45,103 nt of DNA from Betaproteobacteria bacterium (GCA_004298325.1 SCUF01000017.1:1-45103), one strand, 5' to 3'. Positions 8,019 through 18,648 are shown, numbered from the stretch's first letter. Notes: generated by a model from the letters alone, not told the origin. Numbers and translations: made by a program.

Positions 8019-9931
8019 TATCTTGCAACCTCACCGGCAGCGACCGGTGCTTGCTCCTCGGAGGCCGCGGCCTCATGTGAGTTCGTCGCATGCTCGATTG
8101 CGCTGACAACGTAGGCGGGGAGTCTTGCCTTGAATTCCTCCGGCGTGTCGCGCAGTTCGTCGATTAGAGCGGCAAGCTGTTCCGCAACTATCGTCTTCGA
8201 CACTTGATGTTTATGAAGTGGCTCAAAAATACAGACGGCAATGTCATCGGCGCTCTTAGTAGCGTCGGCCTGCCATGCCTCCACTTCAGCATTCGCTTCC
8301 GCTACGATTTCATCGCAGGTTCTGCCGCGTCTTCCCTTTGCGATCTGTATGGCTTGATGAACGATCGCGGCACAACCGGACTGGCGTGCCAGATCAAACT
8401 CAAGTGTCCATTGCTCGGACGGGAAAGCCTTCACTGCGCCGCCGTCATGCTGCGCAAGATTTTGCATGTGAGTGACTAGTTCTCCTGCTTCCCACTCGCC
8501 TTCGGTTGCCCGTTCGCCGACCAACTCCTTGGCGGCATCGGGCGGAATGTCCCGGTCAGGGATGAGGGCGACCGGCATCGGCATCGCGGTGTTGTCTGCT
8601 CTCTGCAGGATGCGGCTGTAGCGGAACAGGCCGCGGTGGCCGACGTTGACAATTGAAACACCGTGCTTTCCGAACGGCCTGCCTATCTTCCTGGCAATGG
8701 CGGGCAACAGGATGTTCTCGGCATCGCCTTCAACGATGACGAGACCACGGGAAAAGAACAGGTTGGCTTTTGTGGCATCGAGAAAACGACGCAGGAAGGC
8801 GTAGTCGCCATCCTCAAGCTTCGTCTGGCCCTTCCTCATCGGATAAGCCTTATGCCCAATGATCATCACCATCGAGTCAAGGTCCGCGCTTGCCGCAAGC
8901 TGTGGACTGTGTGTGCTGAGCAGAATCTGGACCTGATGCCCCGGTTGTCCCTCGGGCACGGGCGCGGCACGGAGTTCGAGCACCTGCATGAAGAGGGTTT
9001 GATGCTGAGGGTGAAGATGCGCCTCGGGCTCTTCAATCAGCAGGTATGGAATCTGATCGGGATGGGACTGAAGCAAAAGAAGTTCCGCTGCCATGAATAG
9101 AAGATTGTTGTAGCCGAGCCCCCTCGCCAATCGCTTGGTCTGACCGGGTGGCGGATTGAGATACAGCTCAAGCCGTTCGAGAAGCTGATCGAATGATCCC
9201 TTGACGCCAAGCCCCAAAGTGGCATTGAGAGGATCACCCGAGAAAGACAGGTCATCGAGATATGTCGTATTGACGGCGCTCTGCACTCCCTGAACGGCGG
9301 GATTGGCTTCAACATCGGTGTCGGCCTGTTTCATCGTATCTGTGAGGGTTGCGTGCTGTCCCGGTTGCGCCGGATCGGCCTGCGTGGACATTGCAGGCAG
9401 TGCGCCCAGGATGCGTGACAGGCGCGACCTCCGACCCGAGCGCAACTCGCGCTCGGCATCCCTCAGCGGGCGGAGATAGGTGGACTTCAGATACTCGCGA
9501 AGATCGCCTTCAGGCGGTGGCCCGTCTCCGTTCTTTCCGGCGCGATATAGCGGGATGACCGTATCGCCGCCACCAGCGAGCCTCCGAAGGGTAGCGCGCA
9601 AGCACACATGCAGTCGCAAGGTTCCTGCCTCGTTACTGCACCACTCAAGAAAGCGGGCCTCTTCGTCCGGCGTCAACTCGTCGAAGGTGCAGCGGATGAG
9701 AAGCTCCGTAATCCTGTCACCAGTGGGTTTGACATGAAAGTCGCCCGGCTCCAAGCGGAGAAAGTCATCCCCGCGCGTCCAAAGAACATGGCGGGGAGCA
9801 TCGATGATCGCGGTCTTTCCGGAATCATTCGGCCCGACAAGAACATTGAGGCCACGACGCAACTTTAACGTGAGCGGGTTCTCAGGCCCGAAGCAGCGGA
9901 ACCCTGATGCATATATTTCCGATATGTACAT
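8018..9931 (-). CDS. gajA: OLD-family ATP-dependent endonuclease (ABC ATPase + TOPRIM), GajA-like (Gabija)
   Basis: 637 aa; GPNDSGKT Walker A, LLIEEPEAHLHPQ Walker B, STHSPQ, TOPRIM LVIVEGDAE; followed by the UvrD partner in Gabija order. Confidence 0.86.
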   Translation of the reverse strand: MYISEIYASGFRCFGPENPLTLKLRRGLNVLVGPNDSGKTAIIDAPRHVLWTRGDDFLRLEPGDFHVKPTGDRITELLIRCTFDELTPDEEARFLEWCSNEAGTLRLHVCLRATLRRLAGGGDTVIPLYRAGKNGDGPPPEGDLREYLKSTYLRPLRDAERELRSGRRSRLSRILGALPAMSTQADPAQPGQHATLTDTMKQADTDVEANPAVQGVQSAVNTTYLDDLSFSGDPLNATLGLGVKGSFDQLLERLELYLNPPPGQTKRLARGLGYNNLLFMAAELLLLQSHPDQIPYLLIEEPEAHLHPQHQTLFMQVLELRAAPVPEGQPGHQVQILLSTHSPQLAASADLDSMVMIIGHKAYPMRKGQTKLEDGDYAFLRRFLDATKANLFFSRGLVIVEGDAENILLPAIARKIGRPFGKHGVSIVNVGHRGLFRYSRILQRADNTAMPMPVALIPDRDIPPDAAKELVGERATEGEWEAGELVTHMQNLAQHDGGAVKAFPSEQWTLEFDLARQSGCAAIVHQAIQIAKGRRGRTCDEIVAEANAEVEAWQADATKSADDIAVCIFEPLHKHQVSKTIVAEQLAALIDELRDTPEEFKARLPAYVVSAIEHATNSHEAAASEEQAPVAAGEVAR

Positions 9932-10067
9932 GTCTTTCTCCGCACCAAGAGATGGCTTGCATGCCGTATAAGAAGGCCGCCGTCATGATGTACCTGCGGC
10001 CCCCCATTTCGTTAATTCAGCCCGCCGCGAGGTGGTCAATTCACTAAAGACTACATTACCGTATTTA

Positions 10068-12278
10068 TCACTCTCGACCGTGTGCAAGTAGAGGTCCCGT
10101 TTCCAGATACTCACTCGGACTCCCAGAGCAAGAAAGAAACAGGCGCTTTACGGCACGAGTCGCAGCAACATGGAGGAGCGAACGTTCGTTGGCTACTCGA
10201 AGCTCCGATTCCACGGGATCTTGCGATTGGAGCGCCCTCTCCAGGGGCACCACGCCTCGATTGAGGCCAGCCACGAACACCACCTTGAATTCCAGGCCCT
10301 TTACCCGGTGCATTGTTGCCAGTCGAACGCCAGGCACGCTTCTATGGTCTGGTTGCCGGCGAGAAACAATCTTCACGCCAACGCCCAGGCGCTTCAGGCC
10401 GCTCGCGTAGCCTTCTACCAGTGAGGTGGTTCGTGCCACGATACACATGTCTTGAGTCTGAAGTCCTTCGACCTGAAGGGCCTCGATAGACTCGCGGAGC
10501 CATGCGATCTCCTCGTCGATCGTGGAGAACTGCCGCCGCTCGGGCGGCTCCCCATGCATTAACGATACGTAACCGTCGATTGGGTCGGTGCCGCCATCCA
10601 GATCGTCGACCTTCAAACCTGTAAGCACACCAACCGCGAAGCGCCGGGTCTCCTCGGTAGTCCGGTAGTTGATCCGTAGCTTCTTTCCGCGCCCGCGGAT
10701 GTCGATGCCGCAGCGTCCGAGCACTGCCTTGCGCTGATATATGCGCTGATAGCCGTCCCCAACGATGAACAAATCATCCGACTGCACGGTCACGAGCCGT
10801 CTTAGCAGTGTCAACATCTCGGCGCCAAAGTCCTGTCCCTCATCAATCACGATGCAGCGATAAGCGGCGTTGCCGACGCCATCGCGTTGCAGCATGGCGA
10901 GAATCTCGTGGATCGCGTCTTCCAATGTCATCAGTTTGCGAAGGGCCAGCTGGATGCGCATCTCCTCGAACACCGGCCAAATCTTCGTGCGCTGACTGCG
11001 TGTCAGCGCTACCCCGCGCCCAACTCGGCTCGCCACGAAATAGCCCTCCGCAGTTTTCAAACCTTGCGGCAGCACCACACGTTCCCACTCTTCGTCGTAG
11101 AAACTGCCCGGCAGCCCTAGCTCCGCCGGGATTAGAGCCTGCGCGCGTTGCCAGCAACGTTCGTAGTCGCCTCCGGTCTCACCCGGATAGACGATGCGGA
11201 GCTTGTAATCTTGCTTGCGAAGATAGGCGTGCACCCAGGCATCGATGTGCTGGACCTCGATGCGTTGCAACAGATCTGCGCTGCAGATCTTGCGCAGATT
11301 CTCACCGATGTCGGTAGCCAGGTTTGCCGTGAAAGTCGTAAACAGCAGCCGCTCGCCAGCGGCAAGCACATTCTGCGCGAGCCACTCGGCTCGATGCATC
11401 GCTACTACCGTCTTGCCTGTACCCGCACCGCCCAACACTCGAACCGGACCGCCCCAATGGCGCTCCACTAACCTGCGCTGAGAGGGGTGCAGGAAAACGC
11501 GCCACCTTTCCAGCGGCGCTTCCAGCATTTCGATCAGTTCAAGCTCATTTTCGACCACATGGAAGCGCTGGCGCGACGCGTCCTTGCCCAGTGCCGTCGC
11601 AAAATCCGCCGTGTCCACCGGTTCGGTCGGTGCAGGCGAGGCGAAGTCCGCAATCAGCTCCGCTAATGGTGTCCCGGCTGCGTAGAGGTAAAGTGCCTCG
11701 AAGGCCTCGCGCGGCAACCAGCTCTCTGCGGCTTCCAACTGCTCAGCGGTACACAACAAACGCACGCGTCCGAAGTCGTCTGGCGGCACACCTAAGCGCA
11801 GTAGCGTCGACTCATTCAGCGAGTCCAAAACGAGGCGTATTGGATGGTGCTCAGGTGCAGGGGCTTGATGGGTGCTGGCGGGTGCGGGCGCGACCACCGG
11901 CTGAAACCCGCCTGGAGCCTCCGACAGCGCCGTCGCGGATTGAACCGCGAGCAATTGCAAGACTCCTGTCGTCGGGTGAATACCGCAGCGATGACGTCGA
12001 GCCCAGTCATAGGCGGCGTCGTGCTTGTCCACCCACAGAAGCACATACACGTTCCCGCTTTCGGGGCTGAGCACGATGCCCCGATATTCCTGATCCACCC
12101 GGACGGAGCGGAAGTTGGGATCTCGAGTGTCGTTGATCTTTTCGTAGTTGATGCCGCCGGATCTTGGGTTGTGGCGGAACTTGGCCACGAACTCCATCAC
12201 TTTTTTCTGCTTGCTTCTGGGAATCATGGCAAACGACTCCAGAAAGCCGTCACCGATCGCCACTTTGATCTCACTCAT
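10068..12278 (-). CDS. UvrD-family helicase with N-terminal RelE/ParE-like domain
   Basis: 736 aa from MSEIKVAIGDGFLESF; N-terminal ~100 aa RelE-like (NDTRDPNFRSVRVDQEYRGIVL...YVLLWVDKHDAAYDWARRH), then GAGTGKTVVAMHRAEWL, VIDEGQDFGAEML, VGDGYQRIYQ, VKGLEFKVVFVAGLN, VAATRAVKRLFL. Confidence 0.85.
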   Translation of the reverse strand: MSEIKVAIGDGFLESFAMIPRSKQKKVMEFVAKFRHNPRSGGINYEKINDTRDPNFRSVRVDQEYRGIVLSPESGNVYVLLWVDKHDAAYDWARRHRCGIHPTTGVLQLLAVQSATALSEAPGGFQPVVAPAPASTHQAPAPEHHPIRLVLDSLNESTLLRLGVPPDDFGRVRLLCTAEQLEAAESWLPREAFEALYLYAAGTPLAELIADFASPAPTEPVDTADFATALGKDASRQRFHVVENELELIEMLEAPLERWRVFLHPSQRRLVERHWGGPVRVLGGAGTGKTVVAMHRAEWLAQNVLAAGERLLFTTFTANLATDIGENLRKICSADLLQRIEVQHIDAWVHAYLRKQDYKLRIVYPGETGGDYERCWQRAQALIPAELGLPGSFYDEEWERVVLPQGLKTAEGYFVASRVGRGVALTRSQRTKIWPVFEEMRIQLALRKLMTLEDAIHEILAMLQRDGVGNAAYRCIVIDEGQDFGAEMLTLLRRLVTVQSDDLFIVGDGYQRIYQRKAVLGRCGIDIRGRGKKLRINYRTTEETRRFAVGVLTGLKVDDLDGGTDPIDGYVSLMHGEPPERRQFSTIDEEIAWLRESIEALQVEGLQTQDMCIVARTTSLVEGYASGLKRLGVGVKIVSRRQPDHRSVPGVRLATMHRVKGLEFKVVFVAGLNRGVVPLERALQSQDPVESELRVANERSLLHVAATRAVKRLFLSCSGSPSEYLETGPLLAHGRE

Positions 12279-15200
12279 TGCCGTTCCTTCCCGCAAGCAA
12301 CGCAATCACCTTTTCGATCCAGCGATCCTCGCTGGCGAAGATCAGGGACCAGCCGTTTACCTTCAGCGATGGCTCGACCGAAATCACAACCGCCACCCTG
12401 CCCTCGATCCACGCCAGTTCAGCCGTGCCCACCACCTCGATGCCTTGCTTCAGGTCCAACCCCACTTCAGGCACTGTCAGCTTCGCAGCTGCAAGCCGCT
12501 CCAGCGCGAACCGGTCGATTACGCACTCTTTGAATACCCGCCCCCATGCAGCGTCCACCGATTCAAGTGGCGGCGCTTCGGCTGACTTATCTTGCGTACT
12601 CCATCGTTCCAGAGCACTTTCGTAGGCATGAATGCCAACGCCGCTTGCCGTGGTCACCGTGAATTCGGGAGCAAGCTGTAACAGGTTCGCCGCGTACCAG
12701 AAGCCGCGCCACACGTGCTCGAACTCCTTGGTCTGTGCTACAGCGCCGTCATCTAGGCAGAGGTGGCAACCAACCTCCGTCTCCAGGCATTCGCGTGACG
12801 TCAGTGCCGCCTTCGGCATGATCGTCAGCACCTTCACCGGCGCTGTGTCGCGTCCGATGCCGGGCAGCAATCCGCCAATGGCAAGATGCCCCTCGCGCGA
12901 CTTCAATGCCTTCCACACCGCAGAGGGCAACACCGCCTGCACGCCTATTTCTGGCGCTTGCAACATGGCAGCGTCCAAGGAAGGCTTGTGCAACCATGCG
13001 ATAGCGTTCGCAAGCGGCAACTGCCGCAATTGCGCGAGCGTTCGGGCCGGCTGCGTAATCAGGTGCACCAGTACCATGAACGAACCCAACTGCACCAGCT
13101 CGTCCAGTGTTGCCGTATCAGGCCAACTAAAACGCTCCGCCAGGAGATCGTATGCCTGCAACCACTGCGGCGACCTGAAGCTGGTCAGATAGCCAGTATT
13201 GACCGATTCCGGTTTCGTCCCTGCCTGCGGCAAGTCACGCCAAGTTAAAGTCCAGACTCGGCGGCCAGATCCGAGCACAGCCATGCGCTTGCGCGTATCG
13301 TCGGTCTGAATCGCATGGTGCGGACCGAACCCGTCCAAGTACAGTGCCCACTCGCCGAACGCTTGGCGGTCGACTTCTCGCACCGGGCGCAACACGAAGT
13401 CGGGCACAGTCTGAACTGCCACGCCCTGGGCGATACCCAGCTTCACCTGAGGTTCGAGTTCCCACATCGGAGAATTGGATTCCGGGTCGGAAGGTCCGAT
13501 CCAGTACCCCGGCTTGCCGTTCACGGTTCGTTTCGTAACTGCCACCAAAGCTTGAGCCGACAGCGCTCCAACGAAGCGCGCCTCTAAGTGGCTGCCCAGC
13601 ATCGAGTTCACATGGATATCGCTCAGCCGCTCTACCGGCTTGAGCAGGTGGCGCAGGTCCAGCACCTTCTTCAGCAACGCCTGCGCTGCCTTACGCGAGA
13701 TCGCATCCATATTGCGGCTATCCCGGTACGCCAAAATGCAGCGGTAGCATCCATCGCGCTTGATGTCATCCACGCACTCGCAGCCGGCCAAGTGGTCATG
13801 CGCCTGCTGCAGCAAGCCAAGCAGAATGTCTGGCGAACGCATCAACTCCTTCAGGTATCCCGTGCCGCCCGGAATTCGGTCATAGATCACCAGGTACTGC
13901 TTCGGAGAGTGCCCGCCCACCGGCGGCTCCTGCATATCGGAGATTTCCAGGTGCTGTACATTGCCGCGAAAGAAACGCTTCAGCCCCATGTTCAACGCGG
14001 CCACAAACGAATGCCGAGTCACGTCGGACTCAGCGACATCTGCCAGCGGCAACAGGATGCGCACCGCTTCGGAATTCAACTCTCGATAGAGATACAGGCT
14101 GTCGATCCAGTCCGTTTCCTGCTCCACCGCGCCTTGGCGAGCCAACGGGCAGTCCAGCGCATGCGCGAACTGGCCCCTGCGTAAACGCTTGCGCCGTACC
14201 GTGCCGCAATGCAGGCAGATCGGAAAGCCTTTGCGCGCCTCCTGCCGGCCCGCCACATTGAACGCGTCGGACGCATCACCCAGCTCGCCGAAATTGATCT
14301 CGCGAAAGCGCGCGTTGCGCAAGTACTCAAAACCAAAGGGAAGTTCTTCGCTATCGAGCCGAAAACCGCCCATCTGCGTTTCGGCAGGAATATCGATCAG
14401 CAACTGCCGGCGGTAGAAGGCGGGCTGGCGCTGGTCGCTGTCATCACCGATGCGATCCCGGCGTGAGTCGGCACGCGCGTATACCTGTCGCAGCTTCAGC
14501 ATCGTCCGGCGCTGGTCGGCATCTGCCCACATAGCACTGCCGCATCGCGGGCACACGGCATGCGGATCGCCACTCTCATCCAAGTTCTCGCTGTAGTGAC
14601 AAGCCGGGCATAAGCGCCAGGACTGTGGCTTCGACAGCTTCAGGTCCACCTGGTCTATGTGGAGCTGGTGCTCTGCGGCATAGAAGCGGGCCTCCGGCAC
14701 CAGCTCGCCCAAGGCTGCCTGGGCTGAGCGCTGAAAAGTCAGGCTCAGCGCGTCGTAGCGACGTCTTTCGTCGCCCGAATCGGTTGTCTCGCGCCGCCGC
14801 AGGATCACTGAGTTCAGCGTCACACCTTCCTCCGGGAAGGCGTAGTTCGGCAGCAGACCCTCATCAGTGAAGAAGTTGAGCGTCTGGCGCCGATTGATGT
14901 TGCTGATAAGCTCGATCAGGGCCGTGCGCTCGTCGCGGCACCCATATAGGTGCTGATTGCGCAATTCGTCTTCCGGCTGCACTTCCAGCTGCCTTATGCG
15001 TTTCTTCAGTTCCTCGATGCGCTCCTTCAATCCCTTGCGTGTTTGCGCCAACTCGTTCAAGCGGTTCAACACGCGCCAGCCCAAGCTGCCCTCCTGCTGC
15101 CCTCCGGAAACAAAGCGCTTCAAGTGGGCAATCCCGTCGTCATCCAGGTCATCGAACATGGCGCAGAAATCCGCCAACAGGGATTGCTCGTGAGTGTCGA

Positions 15201-18200
15201 CAAATCCGAGCAGGTTCAGCGGGAATCCATCCACCCGGCCCGACTCCACCGCATCCAGCACCTCTCGCAGCAGGCCTGGCAGGGCAGACGCGTTCACACT
15301 GGTGCTGACCCAGCGGTCGAAGCAAAATGCGAGGAGTTGCCGTTCCAGCACGGCCATCGCCTTCAGGAATACTCCCGGCGTAGTCACCTGCCCGGCCAGC
15401 ATCTCCAGCGGAGCAGCATAGAAGTACAGGTCATGCCGATGTCCGCCCGCGATCGTCAGCGCCAACGCGTTGCCATCTCGCCGTCCTGCGCGGCCGATGC
15501 GCTGCAGGTAGTTGGCCTGCGCCGGCGGCACCGAGCAAAGCAAGACCGTAGACAACGAGCCGATGTCGATACCCATCTCGAGGGTCGGCGTTGCCGACAA
15601 CAGGTTGATGTCCCACGTCTCATGTCCGTGGATGAACGACTGTTCGATCCGGTGCCGCGTCTGCCCATCCAGCAATGCGGTGTGTTCACTGGAGACCAGC
15701 CGGTGCGGCTGGGCCTTGTAGGTGCTGGCCCGAATGCGCAACGGCGCCATCCGGTAGTGCCCGCGACACCCTTTGCGCAGACAAGGGAGCCCAACGGCTA
15801 GATTGTCTTGCTGTATCGGCACGGGCAGGCGGTGTTGGCAGATATCGCAGGCCAAATCGCGTGCCTGCGTTGCCACCGTCCATCGCGCCGGATTCAGCCC
15901 CCAAGCGGTCTGCTGACGCGACTGCAGGGCGATGAGCCATCCGTCGCGCTCCAGCACCTCGAGTGTGAGCGTGTAAGCCTGTTCGTATTCGGCCGTAGCC
16001 AGAGGTTGGGCCACCGCCAGGCATTTGTTGAACCACTGCAGGTACCAATGGTCCTTGCCCAGCAGCGTCTCAAAGTTGCTGGATACCTTTTGCAAACTGA
16101 GCATGGCGGGCGGCCTGTGCCGCAATCCATAGCCCGGCATGAAGGGCAAGCGCGTCAACTGATATTCATTGCCGCCTTCACGCACATACGACTCCAACAC
16201 GCCGTCGTAGAACGCGCCCATCTGCCGCGCACGAGTCATCAAGCCAAGAAGAAACAGCTCTACCGCGCTGTCGCGCGCGTCTCGCAACCCACCAAGTTCT
16301 TCGCGCAGCCGGGTGGCCAGCCTCGCCGCCGTGCTCCTCAGTGCGGGCTCGTCAAGTGCCACGCTAGCAGCACCGGTGCGCTCCAGCGTGCGGCCGATGC
16401 GGCTGCGCAGCCCAAACTCCACCAGCACTTCCCAGCGCAGACGCCTGGTCACCAGTGAGACCACGTCGCTGCCCGGTGGAATGGCGCCCTGTTCGCGCAG
16501 CTCGCGGTAGCCGTGCAACCAATCCATGTTCGGCGCAATGAACGTGCCTACGAACGCCGCTGCACTGCCGCAACGATCGAGCCAGTAACGCGGAAACTCA
16601 TCTGCCACACGCGACAGCGGAAACCCCTCACCCTGCTGGCGGATGAAATCGGCCAGCGCGTGACGCAGCACCTGGTTATAGGTGCGTGCGCCGAAGAACC
16701 CGGCGCGGTGCGCGGCGTCTTGCACGGAATCGGAAAACGCGATCAACTTGTAATCGTTGTTGTACGCCGAACCAAACAGATCACCGATTAAGACGCTGGC
16801 AATGCTGGCCGCTCGTGATCCCAACACAGCCAGCGATTCGTGTCCGGCACACACCGGGCAATCGGCGCTGACCTCGGTGGTGACAGATTCCCGGCGCTCC
16901 ACCTTTTTACGGATCTCCGGCATCCACACCGCCAGCTGCTGTCCCGCGCATTCGGTACATGTAGTATCGCCACTGCGCATCGGGCTCAGCTTGAGGCAGC
17001 TCAGGCATAGCCAGCGCAACTCGGTTTCCGGCGCCACTGCAGGCCGTGCCGCAGCGGGGTAGATCAAGCGTGAATCGGGTTTTTGGTTGAACCACGATTG
17101 ATAGAACAACTGCAGGTCGTGTTTGAGCTTGGGTTCGCCGGCTGGCCACACGGCGCCCCAACTCACCGAATGGCACTCCCGGCAGTGCAGCACGGGCAAG
17201 TGCAGCGGGTTGGCCAGATTGAGCAATTCATCAGCATGCGTTAGCTCTGGCACCGGCCCCACCTTCGCGACCATGCGGCGCAGTTCGCGCAGCCATAACT
17301 GCACACGCACCTGCAGGAATGGCCCCACGTCATCAGCCGTCAGATCACCGGTAGCTGCAGGGCCACCCGTATTCAACGTGCGTGCGGCCGATACCATTGC
17401 ACACAGACTGTCGATCAGCAGCTCTGCATCGCGTTGCGACGATAAGCGCAATCGCTGTTGCCACGCCCGTGCCAACGCGCCCACGTCACAGAGCGCATGG
17501 GCCTCGCGCAGGAGTTCCTGCAGCGCTGTCAGACGAGGAAGCACGCTGCCAAGCTCGACCGCCGCGCGCAAGCGGGCCCCTTCGTCTTCGGCGTCAAGCG
17601 CGAAGTCCTGTGAAGTCCACACTTGAGCCACGCGGCGCAAGTAAGTGCGCTCACCACCATCCGGCGGGCGTAGCACCTCCAAAGCGTTTGTGGGCCAACG
17701 TGCAATGGCTTCCTGGCCGCCCGCCGTCGCATCAAGGTATTCATCCACCGTCATCCGGTCTTCGAGGACGATGGCATCTTCGTCAAATGGCGTTGCAAAT
17801 ACCTGCTGGGCGTAGGCACGCAAGTCGGCCACCGCCTGCGCCCCGCCGATAGTGGCCGACGTACCTACACAGGCCAGCTCAGGGCCAGCCTTGAGCTTGT
17901 CCCTCAAACGGCGCACGAGGCAGGCCAAGTCGGTGCCCTGCGCGCCGTCGAAGGTGTGCAGCTCGTCCACCACCAGATACTTCAGCGTGCCCGCCAGATT
18001 GAAGCGCCATAACTTCTGGTCCGCTGGGCGCAGCATCAGGAAATCCAGCATCTTGTAATTGGTGAGCAAGATGTCCGGCGGGTTCTCGCGCAGGGTGGCG
18101 CGATGCGTGATCACCTGATCGGGCATCATTGCCCGGTTTTCAGTTCCGTCATCGCCCGTGTACAAACCCACGCTCAGCTTTGGATTGAGTTCTTGGCATT

Positions 18201-18648
18201 CCTTGGCAAAGCGGCGCGCCTGGTCGGTCGCGAGCGCGTTCATTGGGTAGATGACGATGGCCTTAATACCCTTGCCACGGTGCGTGAGGCAGTGGTCCAG
18301 CAGCGGGTACATGAAGCACTCGGTCTTGCCTGAACCCGTACCCGTCGCCACGATGGTGGAGCGCGGCTGCGTGCCGACGAGCCGCTCAAACGCCCGCAAC
18401 TGATGCTGCCACGGCGCGAAGTTCAACGCGATACGAGAGAAAGGTAATTCAGCGCCTTCCGAGCGCCGGAACGGCAGCTTCACCTCCAGCCACGGTCCCT
18501 TGGCCAGGGCGCCCTCGGTGCGCAGGAAATCTTCGACGAATGACCGCCCGTCTTCGCGGAGAAACCCAGACGTAGTAACGGGGAAAGTGGCGCGCAGGAA
18601 CTCCTGCAGTCCCTCGAGTAGCTGGCGGGAAACGAGGATCGGCAGCAC
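12271..18648 (-). CDS. Giant YprA/DruE-family DEAD/DEAH helicase with C-terminal DUF1998-like Cys module and putative nuclease-like extension
   Basis: 2125 aa; ATGTGSGKTECFMYPLLD, VVDELHTFDGAQGTD, TSATIGG, LLSATPTLEMGIDIG...QRIGRAGRRDGNAL; Cys pairs CPACHY/CPRCGS; DRIPGGTGYLKEL...DGCYRCILAY. Confidence 0.9.
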   Translation of the reverse strand: MLPILVSRQLLEGLQEFLRATFPVTTSGFLREDGRSFVEDFLRTEGALAKGPWLEVKLPFRRSEGAELPFSRIALNFAPWQHQLRAFERLVGTQPRSTIVATGTGSGKTECFMYPLLDHCLTHRGKGIKAIVIYPMNALATDQARRFAKECQELNPKLSVGLYTGDDGTENRAMMPDQVITHRATLRENPPDILLTNYKMLDFLMLRPADQKLWRFNLAGTLKYLVVDELHTFDGAQGTDLACLVRRLRDKLKAGPELACVGTSATIGGAQAVADLRAYAQQVFATPFDEDAIVLEDRMTVDEYLDATAGGQEAIARWPTNALEVLRPPDGGERTYLRRVAQVWTSQDFALDAEDEGARLRAAVELGSVLPRLTALQELLREAHALCDVGALARAWQQRLRLSSQRDAELLIDSLCAMVSAARTLNTGGPAATGDLTADDVGPFLQVRVQLWLRELRRMVAKVGPVPELTHADELLNLANPLHLPVLHCRECHSVSWGAVWPAGEPKLKHDLQLFYQSWFNQKPDSRLIYPAAARPAVAPETELRWLCLSCLKLSPMRSGDTTCTECAGQQLAVWMPEIRKKVERRESVTTEVSADCPVCAGHESLAVLGSRAASIASVLIGDLFGSAYNNDYKLIAFSDSVQDAAHRAGFFGARTYNQVLRHALADFIRQQGEGFPLSRVADEFPRYWLDRCGSAAAFVGTFIAPNMDWLHGYRELREQGAIPPGSDVVSLVTRRLRWEVLVEFGLRSRIGRTLERTGAASVALDEPALRSTAARLATRLREELGGLRDARDSAVELFLLGLMTRARQMGAFYDGVLESYVREGGNEYQLTRLPFMPGYGLRHRPPAMLSLQKVSSNFETLLGKDHWYLQWFNKCLAVAQPLATAEYEQAYTLTLEVLERDGWLIALQSRQQTAWGLNPARWTVATQARDLACDICQHRLPVPIQQDNLAVGLPCLRKGCRGHYRMAPLRIRASTYKAQPHRLVSSEHTALLDGQTRHRIEQSFIHGHETWDINLLSATPTLEMGIDIGSLSTVLLCSVPPAQANYLQRIGRAGRRDGNALALTIAGGHRHDLYFYAAPLEMLAGQVTTPGVFLKAMAVLERQLLAFCFDRWVSTSVNASALPGLLREVLDAVESGRVDGFPLNLLGFVDTHEQSLLADFCAMFDDLDDDGIAHLKRFVSGGQQEGSLGWRVLNRLNELAQTRKGLKERIEELKKRIRQLEVQPEDELRNQHLYGCRDERTALIELISNINRRQTLNFFTDEGLLPNYAFPEEGVTLNSVILRRRETTDSGDERRRYDALSLTFQRSAQAALGELVPEARFYAAEHQLHIDQVDLKLSKPQSWRLCPACHYSENLDESGDPHAVCPRCGSAMWADADQRRTMLKLRQVYARADSRRDRIGDDSDQRQPAFYRRQLLIDIPAETQMGGFRLDSEELPFGFEYLRNARFREINFGELGDASDAFNVAGRQEARKGFPICLHCGTVRRKRLRRGQFAHALDCPLARQGAVEQETDWIDSLYLYRELNSEAVRILLPLADVAESDVTRHSFVAALNMGLKRFFRGNVQHLEISDMQEPPVGGHSPKQYLVIYDRIPGGTGYLKELMRSPDILLGLLQQAHDHLAGCECVDDIKRDGCYRCILAYRDSRNMDAISRKAAQALLKKVLDLRHLLKPVERLSDIHVNSMLGSHLEARFVGALSAQALVAVTKRTVNGKPGYWIGPSDPESNSPMWELEPQVKLGIAQGVAVQTVPDFVLRPVREVDRQAFGEWALYLDGFGPHHAIQTDDTRKRMAVLGSGRRVWTLTWRDLPQAGTKPESVNTGYLTSFRSPQWLQAYDLLAERFSWPDTATLDELVQLGSFMVLVHLITQPARTLAQLRQLPLANAIAWLHKPSLDAAMLQAPEIGVQAVLPSAVWKALKSREGHLAIGGLLPGIGRDTAPVKVLTIMPKAALTSRECLETEVGCHLCLDDGAVAQTKEFEHVWRGFWYAANLLQLAPEFTVTTASGVGIHAYESALERWSTQDKSAEAPPLESVDAAWGRVFKECVIDRFALERLAAAKLTVPEVGLDLKQGIEVVGTAELAWIEGRVAVVISVEPSLKVNGWSLIFASEDRWIEKVIALLAGRNGNE

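Noticed and set aside
10030-10067. Minus-strand TTGACC as -35 of a separate Gabija promoter
   Set aside because: No convincing -10 at normal spacing; co-transcription from upstream is equally possible.
14950-15801. 283-aa + strand ORF inside the giant helicase
   Set aside because: Antisense to strongly supported helicase motifs; Q/H/R-rich composition and no motif.
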